Positions 1 through 5,842 of a stretch of 5,842 bases of DNA are shown piece after piece. Both the position numbers and the translations under genes were made by a program. Position 1 is the stretch's first letter, and each line of letters starts with the position of its first letter. The DNA is taken from positions 1 through 5,842 of the forward strand of contig JAUMOL010000031.1 of NCBI GenBank assembly GCA_031295385.1. The letters are read 5' to 3'. The notes beneath the pieces are model-generated. The model searched no databases and was not told the DNA's origin. It worked only from the letters and a program-made list of their open reading frames with translations. This DNA is from Collinsella sp. (lineage in GTDB: Bacteria; Actinomycetota; Coriobacteriia; Coriobacteriales; Coriobacteriaceae).

Positions 1-1
1 G

Positions 2-112
2 TTCATGGGCAGGCTCGAGGCCTACCTCGTGTACTATCGTGAGGAGCGGATCAAGAAGTCCCTCGGGTGGCTCAGCCCGATGGAGTACCGCAGGAAGCTT
101 GGATACGCCTAG
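2..112 (+). CDS. IS3-family transposase (OrfB/InsF-like), C-terminal fragment cut by window start
   Basis: The frame opening at base 2 reads 36 residues to a TAG stop at 110-112. It carries the pattern AYLVYYREERIKKSLGWLSP followed by MEYRR, which matches the conserved end of IS3-family rve integrase transposases (a Tyr-rich helix, then Arg, then S/SLG and LSP-EYR). In this family OrfB carries the DDE catalytic triad that excises and joins the element. Here all three acidic residues would lie before base 1, so activity cannot be judged. The reading frame is intact up to its stop, so the gene may be whole beyond the window. It runs on the opposite strand to tyrS and converges on it. The style resembles elements common in Coriobacteriia, but the exact IS cannot be named from 36 residues. 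Confidence 0.85.
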   Translation, partial: FMGRLEAYLVYYREERIKKSLGWLSPMEYRRKLGYA

Positions 113-117
113 ACGCG

Positions 118-143
118 GTCCAAGAAATCGTCCGCACCCCCCC
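118..143. repeat. Probable right terminal inverted repeat of the IS3-type element
   Basis: Six bases after the transposase stop comes a stretch beginning GTCCAAGAAATCGTCCGCAC and ending in a run of seven C. IS3-family elements usually end a few tens of bases after OrfB, and a GGGGGTGCGGACGATTT-type end read on the other strand fits that position. The left end is outside the window, so the inverted-repeat relationship and the exact boundary (somewhere in the C-run) are inferred, not seen. No target-site duplication can be tested. Confidence 0.4.
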
Positions 144-180
144 GTATGGCATTTTTAGGAACTATTTCACCGCAACTCAA

Positions 181-215
181 AGGGCCGCAGCCGGAATCGT
201 TCCGGCTGCGGCCCT
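181..215 (-). terminator. Intrinsic terminator downstream of tyrS
   Basis: AGGGCCGCAGCCGGAA (181-196) and its exact complement TTCCGGCTGCGGCCCT (200-215) form a 16-bp GC-rich perfect stem with a 3-nt loop. It starts 27 nt past the tyrS stop. Read in the tyrS direction the stem is followed by TTTGAGTT, a short and imperfect U-tract. The perfect stem could also act on transcripts coming from the IS side, but no T-run follows on that strand (ATTGC), so the main direction is taken as minus. Confidence 0.85.
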
Positions 216-242
216 ATTGCACATGTTAGGTTGACCTACTTG

Positions 243-1454
243 CTAGACCAATTTAAAGCCCTTGCGCTTGCCTACGGAGAGGGTGTCGCCCAGCTTGAGG
301 GCGCTCGGGTCGATGTTGTAGCTCTTGGGAGCCACGGCCTTGCCGTTGATCTTGACGCCGCCGCCGTCAATGTCGCGACGGGCTTGGCCGGCGCTCGCCG
401 AAAGGCCCAGGTCCTTAAGCAGACCTGCGAGGTAGATCTGGCCCTCGTCGTTGACGGTCAGCTCAACGTGCTTCTCGGGGAAGTCGGCAAGCTGGCCCTC
501 CTTGAACACGCGGTCGAACTCGGCCTGAGCCTCGTCACCGGCACCGGCGCCGTGATAGGTGTCGCACAGGTCGCGGCCCAGTGCGCGCTTGAGCTCATAG
601 GGATCGGCGGAACCGTCGGCCAGGGCGGCATCGATCTTGTCGACCTCGGCCGGGGTGAGCGAGCTGGCCAGACGATAGTACTTGCCGATCATCTCGTCGG
701 GGATGGACATGGTCTTGCCGAACATATCCTTGGGAGAATCGGTCAGGCCGATGTAGTTGCCGTAGGACTTGGACATCTTGCGCACGCCATCGGTGCCCTC
801 GAGCAGCGGCATGGTAAGCGCGATCTGCGGCTCCATGCCCATCTTCTCCATGAGCTCGCGACCGGCGAGCAGGTTGAAGAGCTGGTCGGTGCCGCCCATC
901 TCCACGTCGGCCTTGATCTGAACGGAGTCGAAGGCCTGCATCACGGGATACAGGAACTCGTGCAGGGCGATCGGCGTCTGGGACTGGTAGCGCTTGGTAA
1001 AGTCATCGCGCTCGAGGATGCGGGCGACGGTGAACTTGGAGCACACCTGTAGCAGGCCGGCCAGATCCATCGACAGAATCCAGTCGCCGTTGTGCACGAT
1101 GGTGGTCTTCTCGGGATCCAGAATCTTCATGGCCTGGCTCACGTAGGTCTCGGCGTTGGCCTCGATTTGCTCCTGCGAAAGCTGCGGGCGGGTGGAGTTC
1201 TTGCCCGAAGGATCGCCGATCAGTGCGGTGCCGTTACCGATAATGAGGGTGACGTTGTGGCCCAGGTCCTGGAACTGACGCATCTTGCGCAGGGGCACGG
1301 CATGGCCCAGATGCAGGTCGGGGCTGGTGGGATCGACGCCGAGCTTGATGTTGAGGGGCTCGCCCTTCTCAAGCTTCTTGCGAAGGTCGGCCTCGGGGAC
1401 GATCTGCGCTGCGCCCGAGGTGATGATACGCATTTGCTCGTCGACAGACAGCAT
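243..1454 (-). CDS. tyrS: Tyrosyl-tRNA synthetase, KMSKS (TyrZ-like) type
   Basis: This cytoplasmic class I synthetase (403 residues, complete) activates tyrosine with ATP and charges tRNA-Tyr. The Rossmann catalytic domain has GVDPTSPDLHLGH at about 39-51 (the HIGH motif is HLGH 48-51), the tyrosine-pocket pattern Y169-x3-Q173-x2-D176, GGTDQ at 187-191, and KMSKS at 226-230 followed by YGN. A C-terminal S4 RNA-binding domain lies at about 338-400 (AGQARRDIDGGGVKINGK). KMSKS-YGN and the ~400-residue length place it with the TyrZ-like branch rather than the KFGKT branch of E. coli TyrS. The ATG at 1454 is preceded by AAAAGGAGGA, 7 nt after GGAGG, which supports this start. It lies 96 nt downstream of the U32 gene on the same strand and ends at a strong hairpin. 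No T-box leader fits in the gap. Nothing in it looks broken. Confidence 0.97.
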   Translation of the reverse strand: MLSVDEQMRIITSGAAQIVPEADLRKKLEKGEPLNIKLGVDPTSPDLHLGHAVPLRKMRQFQDLGHNVTLIIGNGTALIGDPSGKNSTRPQLSQEQIEANAETYVSQAMKILDPEKTTIVHNGDWILSMDLAGLLQVCSKFTVARILERDDFTKRYQSQTPIALHEFLYPVMQAFDSVQIKADVEMGGTDQLFNLLAGRELMEKMGMEPQIALTMPLLEGTDGVRKMSKSYGNYIGLTDSPKDMFGKTMSIPDEMIGKYYRLASSLTPAEVDKIDAALADGSADPYELKRALGRDLCDTYHGAGAGDEAQAEFDRVFKEGQLADFPEKHVELTVNDEGQIYLAGLLKDLGLSASAGQARRDIDGGGVKINGKAVAPKSYNIDPSALKLGDTLSVGKRKGFKLV

Positions 1455-1455
1455 T

Positions 1456-1502
1456 GGGTATCCTCCTTTTGCTATAGCACCCTCACCGGATACGGCGGTG
1501 CT
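1456..1502 (-). promoter_or_regulatory. tyrS 5' leader with mutually exclusive short pairings (speculative)
   Basis: Three short perfect inverted repeats compete within the last ~50 nt before tyrS. In the mRNA, AGCACC (1497-1502) can pair with GGUGCU (1476-1481); CACCG (1496-1500) can pair with CGGUG (1484-1488); and GUAUCC (1488-1493) can pair with GGAUAC (1458-1463), which overlaps the 3' end of the AGGAGG ribosome site. The third would partly mask the ribosome site, and the other two block or compete with it. Stems of 5-6 bp arise easily by chance in GC-rich DNA, so a regulatory role is only a possibility. Confidence 0.2.
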
Positions 1503-1522
1503 CGAAGTCCATAAACTCTCTT

Positions 1523-1531
1523 ATGATAACA
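1523..1531 (-). promoter_or_regulatory. Candidate extended -10 promoter for tyrS
   Basis: On the minus strand the gap between the U32 stop and tyrS contains TGTTATCAT, an extended -10 (TGn followed by TATCAT, one mismatch to TATAAT), within an AT-rich island in otherwise GC-rich DNA. No recognisable -35 hexamer lies 16-18 nt upstream (GGTGCC or GTGCCG there), as is tolerated for extended -10 promoters. It would start transcription roughly 60 nt before the tyrS ATG. Read-through from the U32 gene is also possible, since no terminator separates the two genes. Confidence 0.35.
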
Positions 1532-1550
1532 AACTGACGCGACGCGGCAC

Positions 1551-3509
1551 CTACGACAGGAAAATCCTCGTCCTGCCGCATGCGTCAATGGCAACTGGCA
1601 GACGTGTACCGTCACGCTCGACCAGACAGCGTACCTGCCGACGACGCAAGCAGTCGCGGCAACGAACCTGTCCCGTCGCATCGGTGGCGCAGACGCCCTC
1701 GGCGGTCAGCAGGCAGTGCTCGCACACCATAAGCTCGGGACGGTCGGCGTCGACCGGACCCAAGACGCCGGGTTCAGCAGCCAGCTCGGCAATACGCTCC
1801 GCATCATTGCCGAGCAACTCGGCCGGCAAGTACACCCGCCCCGCACCGAATCCGCGCAGCCAGGTAAGCGTGGCCCGATTCGCGCAGAACACCGGCGCCG
1901 CCACGTCAAACGTCACACCCAGCTCGCGAGCGATCGTCACCTGCCCCAGGTTGCGGCAGACGATGCGCCCGGCACGCTGCATCAGTGAGCGGGTCCAGTC
2001 AGCGTCACTCGCGCGGCACACCTCGTCAAGCACCACAACGGCGTCGGACAAATCGAGTTCTCCGCGCGGGTCGGCATCCATCAGCTGCCAAGCAAAAACC
2101 ATGCGAGTGGGAACCGCGCACTCCACCAACTCCGTCGATGCACCGCCATCCACCGCAACGCCCTCAAAGGGCAGCACTTCAACGGCACGCTCAACGGGCG
2201 CAATCGCATCCGCCTCGGCCCGCATGCGCTCCAACACCGCCGCCGTCTGATCCAACACGCCGGCGCTGCGAATCAGGTACACCTCGCAGCCCGCGTCCAC
2301 CTTACGCTTGCAATGCACGACGATGCGCTTCCCCGCTGCTGCATCCACCGGGCAGGGCACCTGCGGCCAGCGCTTGGGCACATCGGGACGCGCGTCGACA
2401 CCCGGATAGAACCGAATCTCGAGCGTGTCACCCGCCGCCACGGCGGCGTCGAGCTCAACGGTCACCTCTTCGTGGCCCACAGCGACCAAACGCCCCACGC
2501 GCACGCCCTGGTTAATTGCGCGTTCAAAACTCATAAGCTCCGCACCCGAGCGGCCTCGCAAATACGCGTCGGTAAACCCGCGGCTAAACGACCTTCCCAG
2601 CTCGCGCTCAAGCTCTTCCACGGCATCGGGGTCCCACGCGCCGTCGCACAGCATATCGAGTGCCCGGCGCCACACCCGCACCACGTTGAATACGTAATCG
2701 GGGTTCTTCATGCGCCCCTCGATCTTGAGCGACGCCACGCCGGCATCTACAAGCTCGGGCAGATGCGCAATACCCAGATAGTCGCGCGGACACAGCAGGC
2801 GATCTCCCTCGACGGCGGCAACACTCTGCCCAGCCTCGTCCACCAAGTCATAGGATAGACGGCACGGCTGCGTGCAATCACCGCGCATCGCAGAGCGGCC
2901 ACGTCGAAGGGCAGAGAACTCGCACGCCCCCGAATAGCCGATGCAAATCGCACCGTGGCAGAATACCTCGATGGGCACACCCGTGGCACATAGCGCCGCA
3001 ATCTCGTCGACCGTCAGCTCGCGTGCCGTCGTCACGCGCTCGACCCCCAGCTCATCGGCGGCAAGCCGCACGGCGCCTTCGCTATGAACGCCCGCCTGCG
3101 TAGACAGGTGAATCTCGACCCCGGGAATCGCCGCGCGCAGCGCGCAGGCCAACCCGGCATCGGCGACAATCAGAGCATCGGCGCCCAGCTCCAGTGCATG
3201 AGCTCCCAACACCACCGCGTCGGACAACTCATCGTCAAACACGAACACGTTGAGCGTTACGTACACACGCACGCCATGGGCATGCGCCACGGCGCAGCCG
3301 CGCGCAAACTCGTTATCCGTAAAGCCATGGGCGCTCACACGGGCGTTAAAGCCGCCCAACCCCGCATAGATGGCATCGGCACCCGCGGCGATGGCCGCAA
3401 GCATCTGGTCGAGCCCGCCCGCCGGCGCCAGCAGTTCGGGCAGCGCCGCACCGGCAGCATCCAATCCAGTCTCGTATTGTCCGCTCGGCCCCATCGTCCG
3501 AATCGCCAT
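1551..3509 (-). CDS. U32-family protein, RlhA/YdcP-like (probable 23S rRNA or tRNA hydroxylation factor)
   Basis: It is 652 residues from the ATG at 3509. PELLAPAGG at 24-32 opens the U32 barrel. EVFCHGAICIGYSGACEFS at 181-199 nearly matches the U32 signature, and KIEGRMK is at 262-268. Cysteines 189, 196, 212 (or 216) and possibly 240 are spaced much like the [4Fe-4S] ligands known in UbiU and other U32 proteins. Although named peptidases, characterised members (RlhA, TrhP, UbiU/V) act in RNA or ubiquinone hydroxylation. The ~650 length with a long C-terminal half fits RlhA, which modifies C2501 of E. coli 23S rRNA, better than the ~310-450-residue TrhP proteins. The last 60 residues are Cys-rich (596, 599, 607, 617, 620, 628, 644), possibly a second metal site. 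An upstream ATG at 3536 would add nine residues but has a weak ribosome site. It sits upstream of tyrS, same strand, 96-nt gap. Family certain; exact substrate not. Confidence 0.88.
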   Translation of the reverse strand: MAIRTMGPSGQYETGLDAAGAALPELLAPAGGLDQMLAAIAAGADAIYAGLGGFNARVSAHGFTDNEFARGCAVAHAHGVRVYVTLNVFVFDDELSDAVVLGAHALELGADALIVADAGLACALRAAIPGVEIHLSTQAGVHSEGAVRLAADELGVERVTTARELTVDEIAALCATGVPIEVFCHGAICIGYSGACEFSALRRGRSAMRGDCTQPCRLSYDLVDEAGQSVAAVEGDRLLCPRDYLGIAHLPELVDAGVASLKIEGRMKNPDYVFNVVRVWRRALDMLCDGAWDPDAVEELERELGRSFSRGFTDAYLRGRSGAELMSFERAINQGVRVGRLVAVGHEEVTVELDAAVAAGDTLEIRFYPGVDARPDVPKRWPQVPCPVDAAAGKRIVVHCKRKVDAGCEVYLIRSAGVLDQTAAVLERMRAEADAIAPVERAVEVLPFEGVAVDGGASTELVECAVPTRMVFAWQLMDADPRGELDLSDAVVVLDEVCRASDADWTRSLMQRAGRIVCRNLGQVTIARELGVTFDVAAPVFCANRATLTWLRGFGAGRVYLPAELLGNDAERIAELAAEPGVLGPVDADRPELMVCEHCLLTAEGVCATDATGQVRCRDCLRRRQVRCLVERDGTRLPVAIDACGRTRIFLS

Positions 3510-3671
3510 CGACAAACTCCTTACCAAGGTATGCATTCACTCTGAAAAATGCCGTCCTCCAGCATACACGAGGCATCGCGCGCCCCGTTTGGTTTATCGT
3601 GTAATAACTTATGTCCATCCTGCCCCGACGGCACATCCACCGTCCGGCACGACATACCTGGAGGTCAATAT
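3510..3671. promoter_or_regulatory. Divergent intergenic region between the U32 gene and the PBP gene
   Basis: Both genes must be started from this 162-nt stretch. On the plus strand an AT-rich segment (about 3588-3614) contains TTGGTT and TGTAATAA, with TAATAA at 3602-3607 as a possible -10 for the PBP, though the -35 spacing is poor. On the minus strand TGTATGCT (TATGCT at 3563-3568) is a possible -10 for the U32 gene, also without a clear -35. The two candidates are about 35 bp apart, so they could interfere with each other or share a regulator. No operator palindrome or riboswitch was recognised. The location is certain; the hexamers are weak guesses. Confidence 0.4.
3517..3522 (-). promoter_or_regulatory. 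Ribosome binding site that fixes the U32 start at 3509
   Basis: Read on the minus strand, GGTAAGGAGTTTGTCG precedes the ATG at 3507-3509. AAGGAG ends 7 nt before that ATG, a near-ideal site. The in-frame ATG 27 nt upstream (3534-3536) is preceded by TTTTTCAGAGTGA, a poor match. The nine extra residues also lie outside the conserved domain. The shorter 652-residue product is therefore preferred. Confidence 0.75.
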
Positions 3672-5818
3672 ATGGGTCCTCGCCAACGACAGGGACGCAG
3701 CCGTTCAAAGACGCATGCCCTGCCCATAATCCTGCTCTCGTTTTTGGGCTTTCTGCTGATTGCGGGCGTGGCATTTGGCATCGGCATGGTCGGCAACGTC
3801 AACCGCTGGCTGTCCGATCTGCCCGACTACACCGACGCCAACGCGTATCTGGTGAGCGAGCCCACCGAGATCGTCGACTGCAACGGCAACAAGATCGCGA
3901 GCTTCTACACGCAAAACCGCAAGTCCATCACCAAGGACGAGGTCTCCCCCTACGTGCTGCAGGGCACCGTTGACGTCGAGGACGAGCGCTTCTACGAGCA
4001 CGGCGGTATCGACCTGTGGGGTATCGCGCGTGCTGCGGTGGCAACCCTCGGCGGCGGGCACGAAGGCGCCTCGACTATCACCCAGCAGCTGGTGCGCAAC
4101 ACCATCCTGCAGGAGGAGCAGTTCGACTCGACCATCGAGCGTAAAGTGCGCGAGGCCTACATCGCCGTCAAGATGGAGGATATGTACTCCAAAGACGAGA
4201 TCCTCATGATGTACCTCAACACCATCTATTACGGTCACGGCGCCTACGGTATTGAGGCCGCCGCCGAGACCTACCTGTCCAAGAGCGCCGCAGACCTCAC
4301 CCTGAGCGAGGCCGCGCTGTTGATCGGCCTTCCCAACTCGCCCTCGCAGTACGACCCCACGGTCAACCCCGACCTGGCGCTGTCCCGTCGCAACAAGGTC
4401 CTCGACAACATGCTGCGCCTGGGCCACATTACGCAGGAGGAGCACGATGCCGCACAGGCCGAGCCCATCACCCTCAACGTGACCGAAATCTCGGGCAGTG
4501 GCGTCGACGTGTATTCGCAGCCCTACTTTGTCGCCTATGTTAAGCAGCTGCTGGAGCAGGAGTTCTCCACCGACGTGCTGTTTAAGGGCGGCCTAACCGT
4601 CAAAACCACCATCGACCCGACCATGCAGCAGACTGCCGAGGAGGCCGTGCGCGCCCAGCTCGACACGCTTTCGCTCGACGGCCTGGACATGGGCATGGTC
4701 GCCGTCGACCCCAAGACCGGCTACATCAAGTGCATGGTGGGCGGCTATGACTATAACGCCGACGAGAACCACGTGAACCACGCCACGGCCAAGCGTCCCG
4801 TGGGCTCCACGTTTAAGGCCTTTACGCTGGCCACTGCCATCCAAAACGGCATGAACCCCAACGTCACCCTCAATTGCAACTCGCCTCTTACAGCCAAGGG
4901 CACCACGACCAAGGTGCAAAACTACGCCAACCAAAGCTACGGCACCATTACGCTCAAGCAGGCGACGGCATACTCCTCCAACACCGGCTATATCCAGGTT
5001 GCAGAGGCTATCGGCAACAACAAGATCATGTCCCTCGTCAAAAAGCTCGGCATCGATCCTTCTAAGGACAATATCGAGGATGTTCCCGTCATGACGCTCG
5101 GTACCGGCTCCATCTCGCCGCTCGAGATGGCCGCGGCCTATGCCACGTTTGCCAACGGCGGTTACTATCGCCAGCCGATCGCCATCACCGACATTGATTC
5201 GCGAACTGGCTCGGTACTGTACCAGCACACCGATAACCCCTCGCAGGTGCTCTCCACCGGCGAGGCCGCGGCAGTGACCGACGTCCTGACTGGCGTCATG
5301 CAGGGCAGCGGCACGGGTGCCGCCGGCGCGCTGAGCGTCAACCAGCCCTATGCCGGCAAGACGGGCACCACCGACAACACCACCAACCTTTGGTTCTGCG
5401 GCTACACGCCGCAGCTGGCATGCGCCCTGTGGACCGGTTATTCCGCAGGCGAGATTCCCATCCAAAAGTACGGCATGGATCTGCTGGGCGACAGCACCAA
5501 CCTGCCCGTCTTTAAGAAGTTTATGAACACGGTTCTTGCGGGCACCGGGCGCGAGGAATTCCCGACCGGCACGGCTCCCACGTACAAGAACAATAACGTC
5601 TGGAAGTTCTACGGCACCAGCAACGCCAGGAAGTCGGAAAACGAGGGAGACGAAAACAAGGAGGGGACCACCACAACAACGACGACTACCACAACGACCG
5701 AGACCACGGGTGGCGATACGACCGGCGGCAACGGTGCGACCGGAGGCGATGGTGCGACCGGCGGCAATGGTACGACCGGCGGCGACGGCAGTGGCGGCGA
5801 GGGCGGCGCTCCTACTCC
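3672..5818 (+). CDS. Class A (bifunctional) penicillin-binding protein, PBP1A-like; C-terminus cut by contig end
   Basis: It polymerises lipid II into glycan chains and cross-links them outside the membrane. A basic tail (residues 1-15) precedes one transmembrane anchor (about 16-40). The GT51 domain shows E103-DERFYEHGG with catalytic Glu103, GASTITQQ at 132-139, RKVRE at 157-161 (Glu161), KDEILMMYLN at 174-183 and SEAALLIGLPNSP at 212-224. The transpeptidase domain shows S379-TFK (acyl-ester serine), S435-S-N and K563-TGT, so both activities look intact. After about residue 650 comes a low-complexity tail: eleven Thr (666-676), then Gly/Thr/Asp/Asn-rich repeats to residue 715, where the adapter begins. 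The open frame formally runs to 5842, but the closing CLLYTSP residues are adapter translation. The ATG at 3672 has GGAGG 7 nt upstream. It is divergent from the U32 gene. No stop codon or terminator is present. Confidence 0.95.
5667..5699 (+). repeat. Poly-threonine codon tract in the PBP tail
   Basis: Eleven consecutive ACN codons use all synonyms (ACC, ACA, ACG, ACT), so this is selection or drift for a Thr run in the protein rather than a pure trinucleotide microsatellite. It follows a charged segment (KSENEGDENKEG) and begins the extracellular low-complexity tail after the transpeptidase domain. Such Thr/Gly tails are common as flexible spacers in Gram-positive cell-wall proteins. Confidence 0.9.
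5715..5786 (+). repeat. Four tandem 18-bp units coding a hexapeptide (G/D)(A/T)TGG(D/N)
   Basis: Units at 5715-5732, 5733-5750, 5751-5768 and 5769-5786 encode DTTGGN, GATGGD, GATGGN and GTTGGD. They are followed by a degenerate unit GSGGE at 5787-5801. The third codon is ACC in every unit and the fifth is GGC; differences are mostly at codon positions 1, 2, 4 and 6. The array stops only about 30 bp before the adapter, so its natural length and the true protein end are unknown. Confidence 0.9.
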
Positions 5819-5842
5819 CTGTCTCTTATACACATCTCCGAG
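5819..5842 (+). other. Illumina Nextera transposase adapter (sequencing artefact)
   Basis: CTGTCTCTTATACACATCT at 5819-5837 is the exact 19-bp Tn5 mosaic end used in Nextera libraries. The next five bases, CCGAG, match the start of the Nextera read-2 adapter. This is read-through adapter left on the contig end, not genomic DNA. The first one or two bases (C, T) may also be genomic by coincidence. Forward translation gives CLLYTSP and reverse translation begins MYKRQ, both typical artefact peptides. Confidence 0.98.

Noticed and set aside
231..1052. 273-residue plus-strand open frame antisense to tyrS
   Set aside because: It lies wholly within tyrS on the other strand. The repeated Leu/Val/Gly/Ala composition is typical of a shadow of GC-rich codons, and it has no motif.
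1455..1550. T-box riboswitch for tyrS
   Set aside because: The gap is only 96 nt, and no specifier stem or AGGGTGGNACCGCG-type antiterminator sequence is present.
1285..2250. 321-residue plus-strand frame spanning the tyrS start and the U32 3' end
   Set aside because: It is antisense to two well-supported genes and crosses their boundary. The Ser/Arg/Thr-rich low-complexity protein has no recognisable domain.
3346..3774. 142-residue minus-strand frame running from the PBP start through the divergent region into the U32 gene
   Set aside because: It overlaps two real gene starts and the promoter region in a different frame from the U32 gene, and shows no domain.
3705..4445. 246-residue minus-strand frame inside the PBP gene
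   Set aside because: It is antisense to the GT51 domain, whose catalytic motifs are all present on the plus strand. It is a codon-bias shadow.
4593..5465. 290-residue minus-strand frame inside the PBP gene
   Set aside because: It is antisense to the transpeptidase domain with all three active-site motifs. Its Gly/Val/Arg/Ala-rich composition is typical of a shadow.
5715..5786. CRISPR-like or diversity-generating repeat array
   Set aside because: The 18-bp units are directly contiguous with no spacers and keep the PBP reading frame, so they are a coding tandem repeat.
5609..5833. 74-residue minus-strand Pro/Val-rich frame starting MYKRQ
   Set aside because: Its start codon and first residues come from the Nextera adapter, and the rest is antisense to the PBP Thr/Gly tail.

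Overview
This window most likely comes from a high-GC Gram-positive bacterium, and I would guess a Coriobacteriia member such as a Collinsella-like gut species. The basis is GC-rich third codon positions, strong AGGAGG-type ribosome binding sites, the style of the IS3-type transposase tail, and a class A penicillin-binding protein with a Thr/Gly-rich C-terminal tail. This is inference from gene character; no rRNA or other marker is present. The last 24 bases are Illumina Nextera adapter, so this is an end of a draft (possibly metagenomic) assembly contig. Real sequence stops at about 5818.

Layout, left to right. (1) 2-112, +: the last 36 codons of an IS3-family transposase, followed by its probable right end. 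(2) 181-215: a perfect 16-bp stem hairpin, the terminator for the next gene. (3) 243-1454, -: tyrS, a complete tyrosyl-tRNA synthetase of the KMSKS (TyrZ-like) type. (4) 1455-1550: a 96-nt gap holding a possible promoter and a short tyrS leader. (5) 1551-3509, -: a complete ~650-residue U32-family protein resembling the 23S rRNA hydroxylation factor RlhA (YdcP). (6) 3510-3671: a compact divergent intergenic region. (7) 3672-5818, +: a class A (bifunctional) penicillin-binding protein, complete in both catalytic domains but cut in its low-complexity tail by the contig end.

The U32 gene and tyrS run in the same direction and both serve translation (probable rRNA or tRNA modification, and tRNA charging), so partial co-transcription is plausible. 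The divergent PBP gene builds peptidoglycan and has no obvious functional link to them. I found no tRNA, rRNA, CRISPR array, T-box or phage gene, and no sign of a new multi-gene system. The points most worth a second look are the adapter at the 3' end, the repeat-bearing PBP tail beside it, the Cys-rich C-terminus of the U32 protein, and competing short pairings in the tyrS leader.
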